Shown piece after piece: positions 1-12,000 of a stretch of 64,000 nucleotides of DNA; the first letter of the stretch is position 1, and each line of letters starts with the position of its first letter. The position numbers were made by a program, and so were the translations under genes. This stretch comes from Artocarpus heterophyllus (taxonomy: Eukaryota > Streptophyta > Magnoliopsida > Rosales > Moraceae): assembly GCA_025403435.1 (NCBI GenBank), contig CM046331.1, forward strand, positions 26,087,532 through 26,151,531. The letters run 5' to 3'. The notes under the pieces are model-generated. The model had not been told where the DNA came from, ran no database searches, and saw only the letters and a program-made list of their open reading frames with translations.

Positions 1-521
1 CTACTCAAATTGTTTATTTATTTATTTATTTAAGTTTCCTCTGAATAACTTCTAATGATGCTATGTTTCTTTGCATTAAACTATTTTATAAAACATAGTC
101 CTACTGAGCCTTTCGCTCACGTTTTATTGTTTTAAACTTCCCTCTTCTAGGTGGTTTCCCATTTAGGTTTGGAGAAGATTCTTCGGACCGAACTCAGGAG
201 CAATAGGAGAATTTATTTATATTCTGTATCATTAATCAAGGCATGTAAGACTTAACTTTATTTGTACTTGGACTGTAATTGTATTTATGATATTATCAGC
301 TCCATGTGTGTGCACAAGTTGTGGGTTGTGGAACCCATATTCGCGGTTTTTATTCAATTATTATTATTTGCTAAATATTTATAAATTCGTTTATCAAATG
401 TGGTGGAAAATCTCTTTATTTCTTACTTAATTGGATTTTAAAACTCTTAATTTCAATTAAATTCTCTTTTAATTAATCTAAATATTCCGTCACGTCACCT
501 CCCGTACTCTGGGGCGTGACA
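1..521 (+). mobile_element. 3' end of a gypsy-type LTR cut by the window edge
   Basis: The last bases read CTCTGGGGCGTGACA, preceded by CACGTCACCTCCCGTA. The reverse complement of this end matches the left end of the solo LTR at 16102-18283, which begins TGTCACGCCCAGCAGTACGG. Internal landmarks are shared in the same order, including the stretch around TACTGAGCC...CGCTCA near 103-120. In this family the strand with pyrimidine-rich leaders is the sense strand, so this copy lies on the plus strand and ends at 521. Whether it is a solo LTR or the 3' LTR of a full element cannot be seen. Confidence 0.7.
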
Positions 522-539
522 GATGTATTGCTAAATTTC

Positions 540-1045
540 TAAAAAATTGTGTAGTATGTACCACTCGACTTTATTCCGCAACTGGTTATCTAATGTGATC
601 AGAGTCATCTTCCCAATTGGACGACAACGAGTATCAAAGACAAATCTTGTTGTTACCAACTGCATGATCATCTACCTAATTTCTTTTAAGTCTGTTAAAT
701 CTTGTCTCTATCCCAGTTAGATACATCAAACAAAATGTTAGAGCTTCATTGACAATATACGCTTGGCAATTGATCCCTCTGGTTGAGCGCGATTTCTAAC
801 ATACTTCTTCACTGATCCAAGGAATCGTTCAAATGGATACATCCATCTTAATTAACTAGACCTCCCCTAATGGCTTCTTCTAGCAAATGTATAACTAAAT
901 GTACCATAATATCGAAAAAAGGCTGGTGGGAAAATTGTTTCTAACTTGCATAAAATAAGTACAATATCCTCTTGTGCTTTCTCTAAATCACTTATCCTCA
1001 ATGTCATCGCAATAAACTCTACAATTCTTGCCATGTGTGTAGAGT
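540..1045 (-). pseudogene. CACTA (En/Spm) transposase remnant, DUF4218-like region
   Basis: Read on the minus strand, this stretch encodes broken pieces typical of plant TNP2-type CACTA transposases: FPPAFF, then RWMYPFERFLGSVKKYVRNR, then AQPEGSIAK. In intact relatives these lie close together in the C-terminal DUF4218 region. Here they fall in different frames and are separated by stops, so no long ORF survives. This is decayed transposase coding sequence, not a host gene. The assignment rests on motif recognition; a translated search against Transposase_21/DUF4218 would settle it. Confidence 0.75.
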
Positions 1046-1334
1046 ATTATCGCCATCTATACACAATGGTATTTGTGATGCCTTTGTCGTCGCAAATACC
1101 CAGCATATTGGTGTCAAACCCTTAATTGTGATGGCACGTCATCACAAATATGAATGGTTATGTGCTTTCTTTTTTGCGATCAAATGTCAACGCGAATAAG
1201 CTTTATATGTGACGACATGTTGTTGCAAAAATGTTCCTCAATTGTGACGTTTTGTCGTTGCAAAAAATAGAATATTTGTGACAACAATTGTCGTGCAAAA
1301 AATGTTGTCGCTATAAGGCTCACTTATAGTAATG
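1046..1334. repeat. CACTA subterminal repeat block with degenerate terminus
   Basis: Short units of the type TTTGTGACGACATGTTGTTGCAAA recur in direct and inverted orientation, for example around 1068-1095, 1110-1150, 1205-1225, 1240-1265 and 1268-1300. The block closes with CTTATAGTAATG, which resembles the reverse complement of a CACTATAAG terminus. Such clustered subterminal motifs are characteristic of CACTA elements and fit the transposase remnant directly to the left. Confidence 0.5.
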
Positions 1335-1383
1335 CCTTTTGGTACTCCATCTTCAATGTCATCTTAGCCTCATACATAATTGT

Positions 1384-2872
1384 TGTTAGGATAGCTGCCC
1401 TTAAAGCATGTCACATTTTTGTAATAGGAATATTTATAAATAAATAAAGTGAATTTTTCATTATATTTGGGTGCATGTATTTCGAATACTTTATGAATAT
1501 AATTAAAATTCCATAATTCTCTATGTGAGCTAAAATATTATATATAAGTGCCATATAATAAAGAATAATATTTAAGAGTGATAATTAAAATGTCAATAAT
1601 ATATAACTATTATTCAATTAAAGTATGGAATCTTTAATTGATAGTTATTAATGCATGTCATTTTCATTGAAAGTGGAACGGCCTTATTTGAACTGTTAAT
1701 GAACCAATACTCGAGAGAATTATTTTATGTACTTCTCGTTAAAGAGGAAATGGATTCCATCTTCTGCTACTAACAATTCTAGCTACTTACCGCACCATGC
1801 CTCTAAAATATATAGGATAAGATTAGATCCTCTAAGCTGTACCGAGCAAATTAAAAGATATAATTCTATAAATAAGAGTTTGCAAGTAACCTAATATTAT
1901 GATAATCTTATATATGACCATCGGTCGATATGATTAGAACTTGCTATATTTTAATGGAAATTATTTAACAATGAATTTATTTTTTATTAGAGAATCATTA
2001 GCACTCAAGGATAAAGATGTAATTAGAGGAATTAACATATTTTACTTAGATCTAATTATAAATTATTTATGGAGGATTAATTTATATGCAATGACTACAT
2101 CAAATGAACAACTCTAAAATATGAGTAATTATATCTATATTTTAAAGAGTGCAATTCTAAATTTTTAGTAGATTAACATTGGAATTAATAGTAATATATT
2201 AGTTTTATTGGAGCTTGACATTATGAGTCTATCAGTCCCCCACCATCATTGTAAACATTGTTTGGACAAGTGGAATTATTGGTTTAATTAATTAGTTTAT
2301 AATTATGGAATCCTAAGTTTACAATCACTAAAAATAAATTAATTATGAATTAATTTATAAGTATTAAATAATAACAATGTTATTAATAATGATAATAATA
2401 ATAATCAATAATTAATTTTAAACATATACACAATGGGTCCTGCCATTGTGTGTGTGGCATATACAAGCAGGGGTTTTCTCTCTAATCCAAGTCTTGGTCA
2501 CTAAGTTTTCTGAGTCTAGAATTTTCCAAATTTGAAGACTGTGATTTTTTTTAACTAGAATGTGATTTTCCAATTTGGGAACTTGAAATATGGAATTAAA
2601 TGAGATCTTATAGCAAGCAGTATTTTCTCTTTTCTAACTACTAGTTGGCGACACACACGTAAAAACGTATATGTGTTTGGGACCTACACCAGATATGGAA
2701 AGGAGAAAGTTTATCTTTATGTTATGTAAATATGCGATATTTAATTTAAAATAATAAAATCTTATAGAATTAATTGGATCTTTCATTCTCTAGCTATAAA
2801 TAGAGCGCTCCTCTATTCATTCAATACATAATTAAGAATCTTAGTGGGACTACAAAAACTCTACAGAAAAAC
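1384..2872 (+). mobile_element. Probable Copia-type LTR, left part
   Basis: The segment begins TGTTAGGATAGCTGCCC, a start seen in many plant Copia LTRs, and is AT-rich throughout. Near 2791 it carries a TATA-like CTATAAATAG followed by a leader-like stretch, as expected for the U3/R boundary of an LTR promoter. The minus-strand element at 2873-8785 interrupts it, and AAACCCTAGC at 8786 looks like the continuation. No Copia gag or pol is visible. The superfamily is inferred only from the LTR start, so confidence is limited. Confidence 0.4.
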
Positions 2873-4230
2873 TGGTAAGTCTCAGGGGACACCCAAATTA
2901 AACCTTATTTAAAATGTCATCATTATGGAGTGAAGTAGTGAGTAAGGATCGTTCCCGTAGAGGATTGGGTTTAATTAATTACTTATCGACATTAAAACCT
3001 AAGATGCATTATCACAAAATGCAACAAAGGTTTTCAACACTAACTAAATTAATAAATTAAAATAAACAGAAATAAATAAATAATTATGAAACAATAAAAT
3101 AAAATAGGACAAGTGGTCATTCTCTATCACTAAACAATAACGATAAAATTAATCACAGAATTATTACTAGTTATCTATTGCAACTACCAACCGTTGATAG
3201 TAACAAGCTCTGTTGTCCCAATCTTTCCTTAGTCTGTAGATTTAATAGGACAAGTGCTTTATTAAACCCCTTTTCTGTTAAACAACCTAGAACAAGTTCT
3301 CTAACTTTAATCCAATAGAAGCATTAAGGTAAGAAACGTAGGCTTATTAAAACAATAATCACACAAGCTTGGATCATCTAATTAAGTTATGTTCCAGATG
3401 GAATCATATGAAAACTTTACCATAATCAATAACCTTCGCTACGAATGGTCAGAACAACAAGACAATTATAGATCAAGCATTCCAATTTAGCATTAGAATA
3501 TTCTCAAGTCCTATTTAGTTGCGCACCTAAATAAAACAAGAAAATAATCATGAACAATAATTATGGAAGAATATAAACAATCTCAAATAGAAAATTGGAA
3601 AACAATTCTAAAAATTAATCATATAATTAAGTCTATGGTCTTGAAATTCCCACCAATCATAAATAAAATTAAAGTTAAATTATCAAAAAATAACATAAAA
3701 TGAAAAGCAAAGAGAAGGAAAGAAAGAACCGAAATGGTCTTTGAGAATGCAGACAATTCTCTTCAGAGCAACATTTGATTCTCCACTTTTTCTCCCTCTT
3801 CTTTTTCATCTTTTAAGCCTAAGAAAACTAAGAGAAAAACTATGAAAAACTTAATATTTTTGTGTCCTAAGGTTGGATATTTATAGTTTTGCACTTGAGG
3901 GATAAGCACACTGGGCACAGTTCTTTGGCATGGCCGCTCGTAGCTTTTGACCTGTGGTGTGGCTATGAGGCTATTTGGACATAGAGGCGCATTCTAAAGT
4001 TTTCGATATTGTCGCCTTCATACATTTTGCACTCGAACCTTGTCCTTTGACTCCTATTAGACTCAAAATAAATAAATATAATCTTGAAGCTCTAAAATCC
4101 TTATTTTTAACCTCTTTTCACCCTTTAATGTTAAATCACATATAAAACATAAAAATACAATAAACTCAAAAACTAACAAAATAAATATAAAGAAGAATGA
4201 TATGAAATATGTTAAATTATGCACTTATCA
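2873..4230 (-). repeat. 3' LTR of the Tat-like element
   Basis: It matches 7301-8785 over its length by eye, for example in GACACCCAAATTA, GGATCGTTCCCGTAGAGG, the block around CCAACCGTTGATAG and the end TTATGCACTTATCA. It starts TGGTAAG and ends ATCA, which keeps the TG...CA convention. It is shorter than its partner by roughly 130 bp, mostly where the partner has an extra GC-richer stretch near 8340-8480. Confidence 0.8.
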
Positions 4231-7223
4231 ATCCTCACACTTATCTTTTGCTAGTCCACAAGAAAAACCTAAACTCAAACAAAAAGATAAGAGACATTAA
4301 TCTTCCAACTTGAAGTCTCAAAGAACAATAAGAGATTATGGTTTCTATGTCAAACAAGCATTGAATCAAATCATGAGTTATTTTCAAGCTAATACATTTT
4401 ATAATAATCATACTCAAGTGTGTGTATGAATAGCCATTGTTACCAATATTGAAACAACACAAGCTTCAAAAAAGGTAAACCCTTATAGTACTTATAGAAA
4501 TGATCACCCAATCTTGGTTGCAAAGATTAAATGTCATAAGCTCCCCTTTTGGTACGAATCTCTACTATGCCAAAGGCACCACTGAAATCAAAAAGGTCTT
4601 CGATAGGGTTATAATAGGGCCAATGGGTAGTGGTTAAAAGAAAAAAAGGATATGATATCACAAACAGTTTTAAAGAATTCATAGAGTTAGAGACAATGTA
4701 AGATTTTTCAATGAATACCTCTAAAATTCCCACAAAATTCTTAAAAAGGCCAAATATCACTGTGTTGGACCTTTGTATCATTCTAACCACCTTGTAATAC
4801 CTATAATAAAGATAGGAAAGCTCAAGAAATTTTATTTGAATTTTTTTCTTTTTTTCTTTTTTTTGTAATTTTTTTCATTTTTTTCAATTTTCTTCTTTCT
4901 TTTTTTTTTTTTTGTGTTTTTTTAGCTACCTTTACAAAAATTTCTCTCCCTTACTTTCTCTCATTTCTATTCTTCCCCCACACTTATCCTCTATCCCTAA
5001 CCCAAGTTATTGTAAAATCACCCTTGAAAATGAGAAAAAAAAAATCTCTAAGCTCCAATTCATCTTTAGAACAAAGGTAAAGATACAAGTATAATCATGC
5101 TAGGTAAGGAAAATAATATGGTTAGGCAAATAAAAAGGTCTACATGAAAGTCTCAAATTGGCTTACTAGTGGGATGTTCTCTTGGAACATCAATGAGGCT
5201 CTGGCTAATTTGGTCTTGGTGCTAGAAAACCTAGTGCCCTAATCCTCTTCCAAATGATGCTCAATCAGCCGCTTCATATCGACTGACCTCTAGGAGAGCT
5301 CTAACATTCAATTCTGACAAGTCAAAATTAAAGTGAAAGTTAAAATGTGGATAGTAGAATCTACTCCTTCTAACAAGTCTCTTTACTGAATAACATGGCT
5401 ATGTGCATAAAGTGTGAGTATGATTATCATAAAAATATATTAACAAAAGAATGACATCAAGATTCAACACAATTCCCATAATCAATCAAGACCATAAAAA
5501 TTAGTGCTTGCTTTTCATCAATGAGGTTGGAAGGCCTCCTAACACTCAAAATAAACTCAAAATCTTAAAACTAAAATTAAAACTTTTACGAAAAATTTAA
5601 AATTTTTATGTTTTTTTATACAAAAGAAAACAAAAACTTCATAAAGAAAACAAAAACTTAACAAAAAAGAAATATAAAAATCCTAAATCCTTCCCCTCAT
5701 ACTTAATCCTTACATTGTCCTCAATGTAAGACTAAGCATAGAAGAAAAAAGACAACATAAATAAACAAAAATAAACAAAACAAAATAAAAGCAATAAAAT
5801 AATAAAAACATAAAAGGGAGGAGAGTTATAAAGATTAAATTTGTTTTGGCATGCTCTCTATCTATTGGTTTGCCTCCCATAAAGCGATTGGTTTTATGTC
5901 CTTAGCTTAACGTGGAAAAGTGGCATCAAATAAGGGCTTCTTCCCATAGAAGGTGTCATAAATCACCACATATGGGCCTTCATTATCAATGCTCTCAAGC
6001 TTTGCAAGATATTGAATGTTTCCGCATGTTGCATTTGACTCAATTTTCTTTAATGTGCTTGGTAAGAGAACTTCGATTCTAGCTTTAGCTCGTGGAGGAT
6101 GGGATATGATAAAGGTGGCGCCAATGAGAAATAAGGATTCGTTAGTGGTGTATGTGATATGACCATCGATGATGTCAAATCAATGGTTGTATTTATTTCC
6201 TCATCTTCCAACGGGTCTTGTGGTTTGACTTCATAAAGGAATTCCTCAAATAACAACCCTTCCTATTGTTTCTCACTTTCCATTGAATTCTCCAAAACCA
6301 TGCTTGCGAGTTGGTCTTTGTAGAACTTGTAGGTTTAAATGGAAGTCTTGTGACTTAGAAGATGTAAATTGTTGTCAACCATATGAGTGTCAAATTGTTA
6401 AGCTAAAACAATGTTAATGGCTTTCATATGTTCATCCCAAGGCTCGATCGCCTCTAGAGGCTCAAATTCCCATGAAGCTCCCATGTTAGGCAAATTACTC
6501 TCCCAACTGAGGTTGTTTAAGTCATCATCATCCTTATACTACATCATATTGTGCACCATTTGATTAGTACCTTTTCCTCCAATCTACTTATGATGCCAGC
6601 CAATTGATCGATATGACTTTGCAACATGTAAAGGCTAGCAATCATTTCTTCTTAAAATTGTAATATGTTAGTCGCCAAAACCTTAGGTCTTCAAAAGATG
6701 TACCTGTAGGTGGTTGGTCTACTCCATTTACGGCTTCTAATCCCATATCATAAGGTTGAGTGTCAACCCATGGCTCCAAATTGTAGCAATCATCCTCCCA
6801 ACAGTGGTTGGTCCTTGAACAATTCCAACTCCATTGATCATATTCAGCCATGTCTACCAACATGAAGAAGGCTTCATCTACGGATTATTGGTAGAAAAAG
6901 ATGGTACCATTGCCCCTTTCAACCTAATGTCTTGTTGTCGCACATAAGCCGTTGAGGAAGAATTGAAGTTGCCACTCCTTTGAGAACCCATGATATGGAA
7001 ACCAGATGAGCAAACCTTGCATCTCCATCAAGCATTATAGAATGACTCTGAATCATATTAGGCAAAACTAATGAGGACCTGATGATTTATCATCTCAAAG
7101 TACCTCGTACAAAACAAACACAAAACAACATTTAAAAACACAAAAGAAAAATTAATTAAAACTAATAAAAACAAAAACAAAATACTTATTAATTAGATAA
7201 ACAATCCCTGACGACCGACACCA
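4231..7223 (-). other. Internal region of the Tat-like element, degraded coding scraps
   Basis: No intact gag or pol is present. On the minus strand, 6900-7080 reads in broken frames as a gag-like stretch containing WQLQFFLNGLCATTR, similar to the gag of Tat/Athila relatives. The stretch 5862-6050 encodes ESNATCGNIQYLAKLES and ends in a GCTTTATGGGAGGCAAACC motif resembling the conserved sequence that follows pol in such elements. Around 5700-5735 the minus strand contains GACAATGTAAGGATTAAGT, another motif typical of this region. The interval 4840-4920 is a T-rich run. The short ORFs at 6050-6256 and 6642-6863 are probably fragments and not functional genes. Confidence 0.55.
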
Positions 7224-7298
7224 AACATTGTGGTATAGTGGTTAATATTCTCGCCTATCATATGTGCAACCTAGGTTTGATACTCGACAATGGCGCCA
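7224..7298 (+). repeat. tRNA-Asp imprint with CCA, extended primer-binding site
   Basis: The plus strand reads as a diverged tRNA-Asp along its whole length. It has an A box (GTGGTATAGTGGTTAATATT), the anticodon arm CTCGCCTATCATATG where GTC has become ATC, a B box-like AGGTTTGATACTC, the acceptor end CAATGGCG, and then CCA. Eukaryotic tRNA genes do not encode CCA, so this is a copy of a mature tRNA. It sits two bases from the 5' LTR (7301) of the minus-strand element, exactly where the primer-binding site belongs. Ordinary sites cover about 12-18 nt; here essentially the whole tRNA is present. Many differences from a standard tRNA-Asp are C-to-T or G-to-A. Confidence 0.8.
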
Positions 7299-7300
7299 AA

Positions 7301-8785
7301 AGGTAAGACTCAAGGGACACCCAAATTAGACCTTACTTAAAATGTCATTGTTATTGAGTGTAGTAGTAAGTATGGATCGTTCCCGTAGAGGTTTGGGTCT
7401 AGTTAATTAGTTATTGACACTAAAACATAAGAGACACTATCACAAAACACAATGGAGGTTTCAAATACTAATTAAATTAATAAATTAAAATAAATAGAAA
7501 TAAACGAAAGATTACAACATAATGAAAATAAAACTAGTCAAAGGGTGGTCATTCTCTACCACTAGACAACAACCATAAAATTAATCACATAATTATTCCC
7601 AATTTTCTATTGAAACTACCAACCGTAGATAACAACAAGCTCTATTATCTCAATCTTTCCTTAGTTTGTAGATTTAATAGAACAAGCACTCTATTAAACC
7701 CCTTTCCAATAAATAACCTAGAACAATCTCTCTAAATTTAATCCAATGGAAGCATTAAGTTGAGAAAGATAGGTTGATTAAGGTAACAATGATATAAGCT
7801 CAATTAATTTAACCAAGGTCATATTCCAAATACAATTATATGAAAACTTGACTATAAACAATGACTACAATTCACTACTAAGATTAGAACAATAAGACAA
7901 TTACAGATCAAGTATTCCAATCTAGCAATAGAATATTTTCAAGTCTTATTTAGTTGCGCACTCGAACAAAACAAGAAAATAATCATGAACAATAATTAAA
8001 AAAGAACATAGACAATCTCCATTAGAAAATTGAAAAACAATTCTAAAAATTAAGCATATTATTAAGCCTAAGGTTTTGAAATTTCCTTCAACCATAAATA
8101 AAATTAAACTAAAAACATTGAAAATAAAATCAAATGAAAAGAAAGAGAAGGAAAACAAGAACTAAGAAAGTCTTTGAGAATGCAGACAATTCTCTTCAAG
8201 CCACCACTTGTTTCTTCACTTTTTCTTCTTTTTCCTTTTCATCTTCTAAGCCTAAGAAAACTAAGAGAAAAACTATGAAAAACTTATATATTTTTGTGTT
8301 CTAAGGTTGGTTATTTATAGTTTTGCACTTGCGGGATGAAAAAGGGTAAGTTAGATCTATTTTTAGGTCAAATTCTGAGGCCAAACTTGAAAGGGGCACA
8401 AGGACGAGCTTTCTCCCCTGCGAAAGCACAAGTTTATACTACCTAAGGAAGCTCGTGGCTGCGTGGCTATTATAAGATAAGCACGCAGCCACGTGTAGCT
8501 TCCGACCTATGGCACGGCTACAAGGCTATTTCGGTGAAGGGGCTCTTCGGAGCTTACGATTTTTTTTGTTTTCATCCATTTTGCACTTGAACCTCGTCCT
8601 TTGACTCCTAGTAGACTCAAAATAAATAAATATAACCTTAAAGCTCTAAAATTCCTTTTTTTAGCCTCTTTTCACCCTTTAATATTAAATCGTCTATAAA
8701 ACACAAAAACACAATAAAACTCAAACACTAACAAAATAAGTATAAAGAAGAATGATGTAAAATATGTCAAATTATACACTCATCA
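7301..8785 (-). repeat. 5' LTR of the Tat-like element
   Basis: This is the partner of 2873-4230. On the minus strand it starts TGATGAGTGTATAATTT and ends two bases before the tRNA-Asp primer site. The terminal dinucleotide on the primer side is mutated (AGG in place of TGG on the plus strand). A GC-richer insert containing AAGCTCGTGGCTGCG near 8450 has no counterpart in the other LTR. Confidence 0.8.
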
Positions 8786-9000
8786 AAACCCTAGCATTGG
8801 AGTGTAGAGACAGAAAAAGAAGAGAAGAAGTGTTCTTCAATTCCCAGTCCTGCTTTGCTCATATGTTGAGACAAATGGAAGACTAAAAATGAGAAAAGTG
8901 ATCCTAGAAACCCTAGTTCCTTCCAGCACACACGTATGTCCACTAGGTACCAAGGACTAGGCGAATGAGAACAAAGAGTGCTTTTTCTTTTCATTTGAGT
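8786..9000 (+). mobile_element. Probable continuation of the interrupted Copia-type LTR
   Basis: It begins AAACCCTAGCATTGG right after the 5' LTR of the inserted element and contains GGTACCAAGGACTAGGCG, a stretch of the kind found near the end of plant Copia LTRs. The right boundary is not defined. The call depends on accepting the insertion model for 2873-8785. Confidence 0.3.
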
Positions 9001-12000
9001 GGGTTAGGAACCTATGGCGAGATGTCTTCATTATGCACGAATTTCAATCTTTGAGTGTTATATGTAAATTTTTTGAATTTCAATATTTAGTGTACTATAC
9101 GAATTTTTTAACGAAAATTCTATTTGTACCCTCAATTATAAAAATCATATTTATGACATTACTCAATTAAAACAAACTAATTGTGCCTACATATCAAATA
9201 AAGAATTCTACTTATAATCTCTGCATATTTCTTATATATTTGATATTATGCGTCCATTACAAAAAATTTAATAGCTCCAACGCTCTCGTCATTTTGGTTA
9301 TTCAAGCAAAATAGACATCCAACTCTGCACCAAATAACTCCACATGAAATAGAACAAATGGACCCGCTTGACTCCCTCTTTGTTGTGGAGCTTCAATCTT
9401 ATTTAAGCTATATCCACATGGTAGAAAGACGAAACAAAACAGGAGAAAAGAGACAATGTGAGTGGGATCTCTTGAAGAATTTCATGAAATTTTTTTTGTG
9501 GAGTAGATTCCATAACAAACATTAGAAATGATAATTTGGCGAGTGACCCAAACAAGCATGATGGCACGGCACAATGTTATATTAAGCCGACCACGCATAA
9601 CATGAGATGGTGGGCCTCTGCCTAAAAGAATTAACCGCATGCCATTGATCATGCTTCTACGTGCTAGAATCAATATTAGTAATTCAACGCAACTCAAGGC
9701 TACCTAATCTGCTTCTGTTTTTTTTTTTTTTTTTTTTTGTTATTTATTTTGGGTTTGTTTAAGCCAAATTAAGTGCATTTTTATTTCTCTTTCACTTTCC
9801 TAGTACGTCCTTACTAGTTCCTCATCAATATTTTCATTTTCCTATACTTAGAATCCCAAGTTCTCGATATAAAGGCCATAGTAAGTGGTTGATTGTGAAT
9901 TCGTGATTGTAATACACGTAAGGGGAGCGTCTTTGTCGGTACTTTCTTTTCCCTTTTCTCTTTAATTAGTGGATTTCTTATGATTTGATTGGTGATTAGT
10001 GATGTATTTTTGAACTCTTTAATCAGTGATGTGTTAGAATCATCGGACGTACTTGCTAGTTTTTTTTTCACACTAACATATTTATCACTTTAGATAATAA
10101 TCTTTAACATTAAGAGAATGATTAGGTTAATTTCCTGTCGAAAAGGGTAGTGATTAATAAAAATATCCAGTCAACCAATGCCCAAGCCACGTTTTCTTTT
10201 TGTTGTTTTTTTTTTCCTCCTCTAAATGAAAGTTGACTAGTGGACCTTTATTTTTGAAGGTTTGACTTTCATAAATTAAAAATAGAGCTTAATTTTTTTT
10301 TTAAAGGGGAGATAAAGCTAAATTTTTAAATTTAAAAATAATACTGTTACAGATAAGTTTGAAATATTAACACACACTCACACCTAACAAATTCTGGTTT
10401 CTGGTGACTGTATATATAACAGAATATGCAAGGTGAAGCTTAACTAAACACGGGTTCCACCATTATATAAGTGGTACTGGCATTGAATCATTGAAAAAGA
10501 GATAAAAAAGCAGTGGCTCTTCCTATTATAATTCCACCCTTCAGCGTACTCACGACTTTGCTCATCTGTCCAACTAAAAATTATCGCTTTTCAGTAATTT
10601 ATAATATCGCCTTGAAATTTTCATTTCATTGTACTCTAACTACCATCTTTTCATTCCACTGTTCAGGCACTTTTTATTTTTTATTATTTGAGGTCAACTT
10701 TTATTACAATATCTATTACACACCCATTAATATTAGTATATATGTATATGTATGTTTCCAACTATAGTTCGTTAGTACAAGGTTTTTAATAAAACTTTTA
10801 TGGCCAAGGCATCGTCAAATACTTTATAGTTTGCATCGATGTACCATTTCCACTATCAGGTGCAAAGGGCGATCACAAATATGTAGAAGATAAAATTAAA
10901 AGACTAAATGGGGAATTTATATAATAATACTGTTAGTTTTTGTATATGAAAAAAATTAGAGGGGAAAAATATATAAGAAAGAGAAAATAGCATCGCGGAT
11001 CGTTGGGTTATTGATTCGATATTGGATAAGCAATAAGTCGCTTAAGCCTCTGTTTGGTTTGTTTGTTCGAATTGTATTTATTTAATTTTTTAATGGAAAA
11101 TTTGAATTATGTGGCTAAAATTAACATCCGAACATATATTTGGATGTGCATTTAAAGTGTAAATCTATATAAATAATAAAACTAAATTTGAGTTTGGATA
11201 TATATAAAGAGCAGAGTAAATGAGCATATTTTTTTCCCTCTCTCTTCTTTCCTCCAAACATTAGTAATTTAAAAGTTGTTTGGAAACGCCGCCTCCCTCT
11301 CCCTCTAGGCCAAAGTTTGGCACAGCGTTAAGGCTTGTCAAGCCTCCAATCCATGAGGGAGATTGATCACATGATCAAGAGGAGGAGTGTATCGAGATTA
11401 CCTTGGCTAAAGGTGCGAATGGAATTTTGCTCGGAGGGTGGATTGCTGGGGCTGGTGAAGAACGGTGATGGCGCTATCTACGCTAGGGCATCATGGTTAA
11501 TGGAGGTCTACCTTTGGTGTGAAGAATATTTGGTTGTGGGCTGCCAGATCGTAAAAAGGATGGTGGCATCGTCAGATGATTGTGCACGACATTGATCACT
11601 AATGAAAGATGGTTTGATGGTGGTGGCAGCAAGTGTTGTCTTTCTATCATGATGTATTCTATGTTTTTTTTCTTATTTTTTATTTAATTGTAATAAAGGC
11701 AATGTTGTTTTCAACACCTTTTTATTGTTGGTTGTCAGTATGTGTTCGGCTTTGCTTAGTAATAATAGAGGTGGTTTCCCTACCTCCGATTATGTTTGCA
11801 TGTTTCGTCCATTTGAGTTAGTTGTCGGCAGCATGTATATTAATGTCAGTTAATTGGTTTTATCCATCAACTGTAGTGGTTTTCTCAAAGAGCTTTGGTC
11901 ACGCTTGATTTTTTATGAGTTGAGCAAGTCTTTTTCTGTTTGGATCTCGGCACTTGTATTTGCTCATATGCTTCATATGTCTTCACTAGTAGATTCAGTC

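Larger units (their letters stand above)
2873..8785 (-). mobile_element. Non-autonomous Tat-like Ty3/gypsy LTR retrotransposon
   Basis: Two direct repeats of about 1.4 kb (2873-4230 and 7301-8785) flank about 3.1 kb of internal DNA. On the minus strand each LTR begins TGATRAGTGYATAATTT. The primer-binding site follows the 5' LTR (right-hand copy) and matches tRNA-Asp. A purine-rich AAAAGATAAGTGTGAGGAT precedes the 3' LTR. The internal region keeps only short coding scraps and Tat-like non-coding landmarks, so the element depended on other elements for movement. Flanks are AAAAC and AAACC, an imperfect target duplication. Tat/Athila affinity is inferred from the tRNA-Asp primer and from the segment near 5862-5900 that resembles the motif after pol in such elements. 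Confidence 0.8.

Noticed and set aside
7224..7298. A functional tRNA-Asp gene
   Set aside because: The anticodon GTC is ATC, several stem pairs are broken, CCA is encoded, and it occupies the primer site of an LTR element.
11335..11595. 86-aa ORF
   Set aside because: No similarity recognised and it starts without ATG; it lies near a possible LINE 3' end but shows no LINE motifs.
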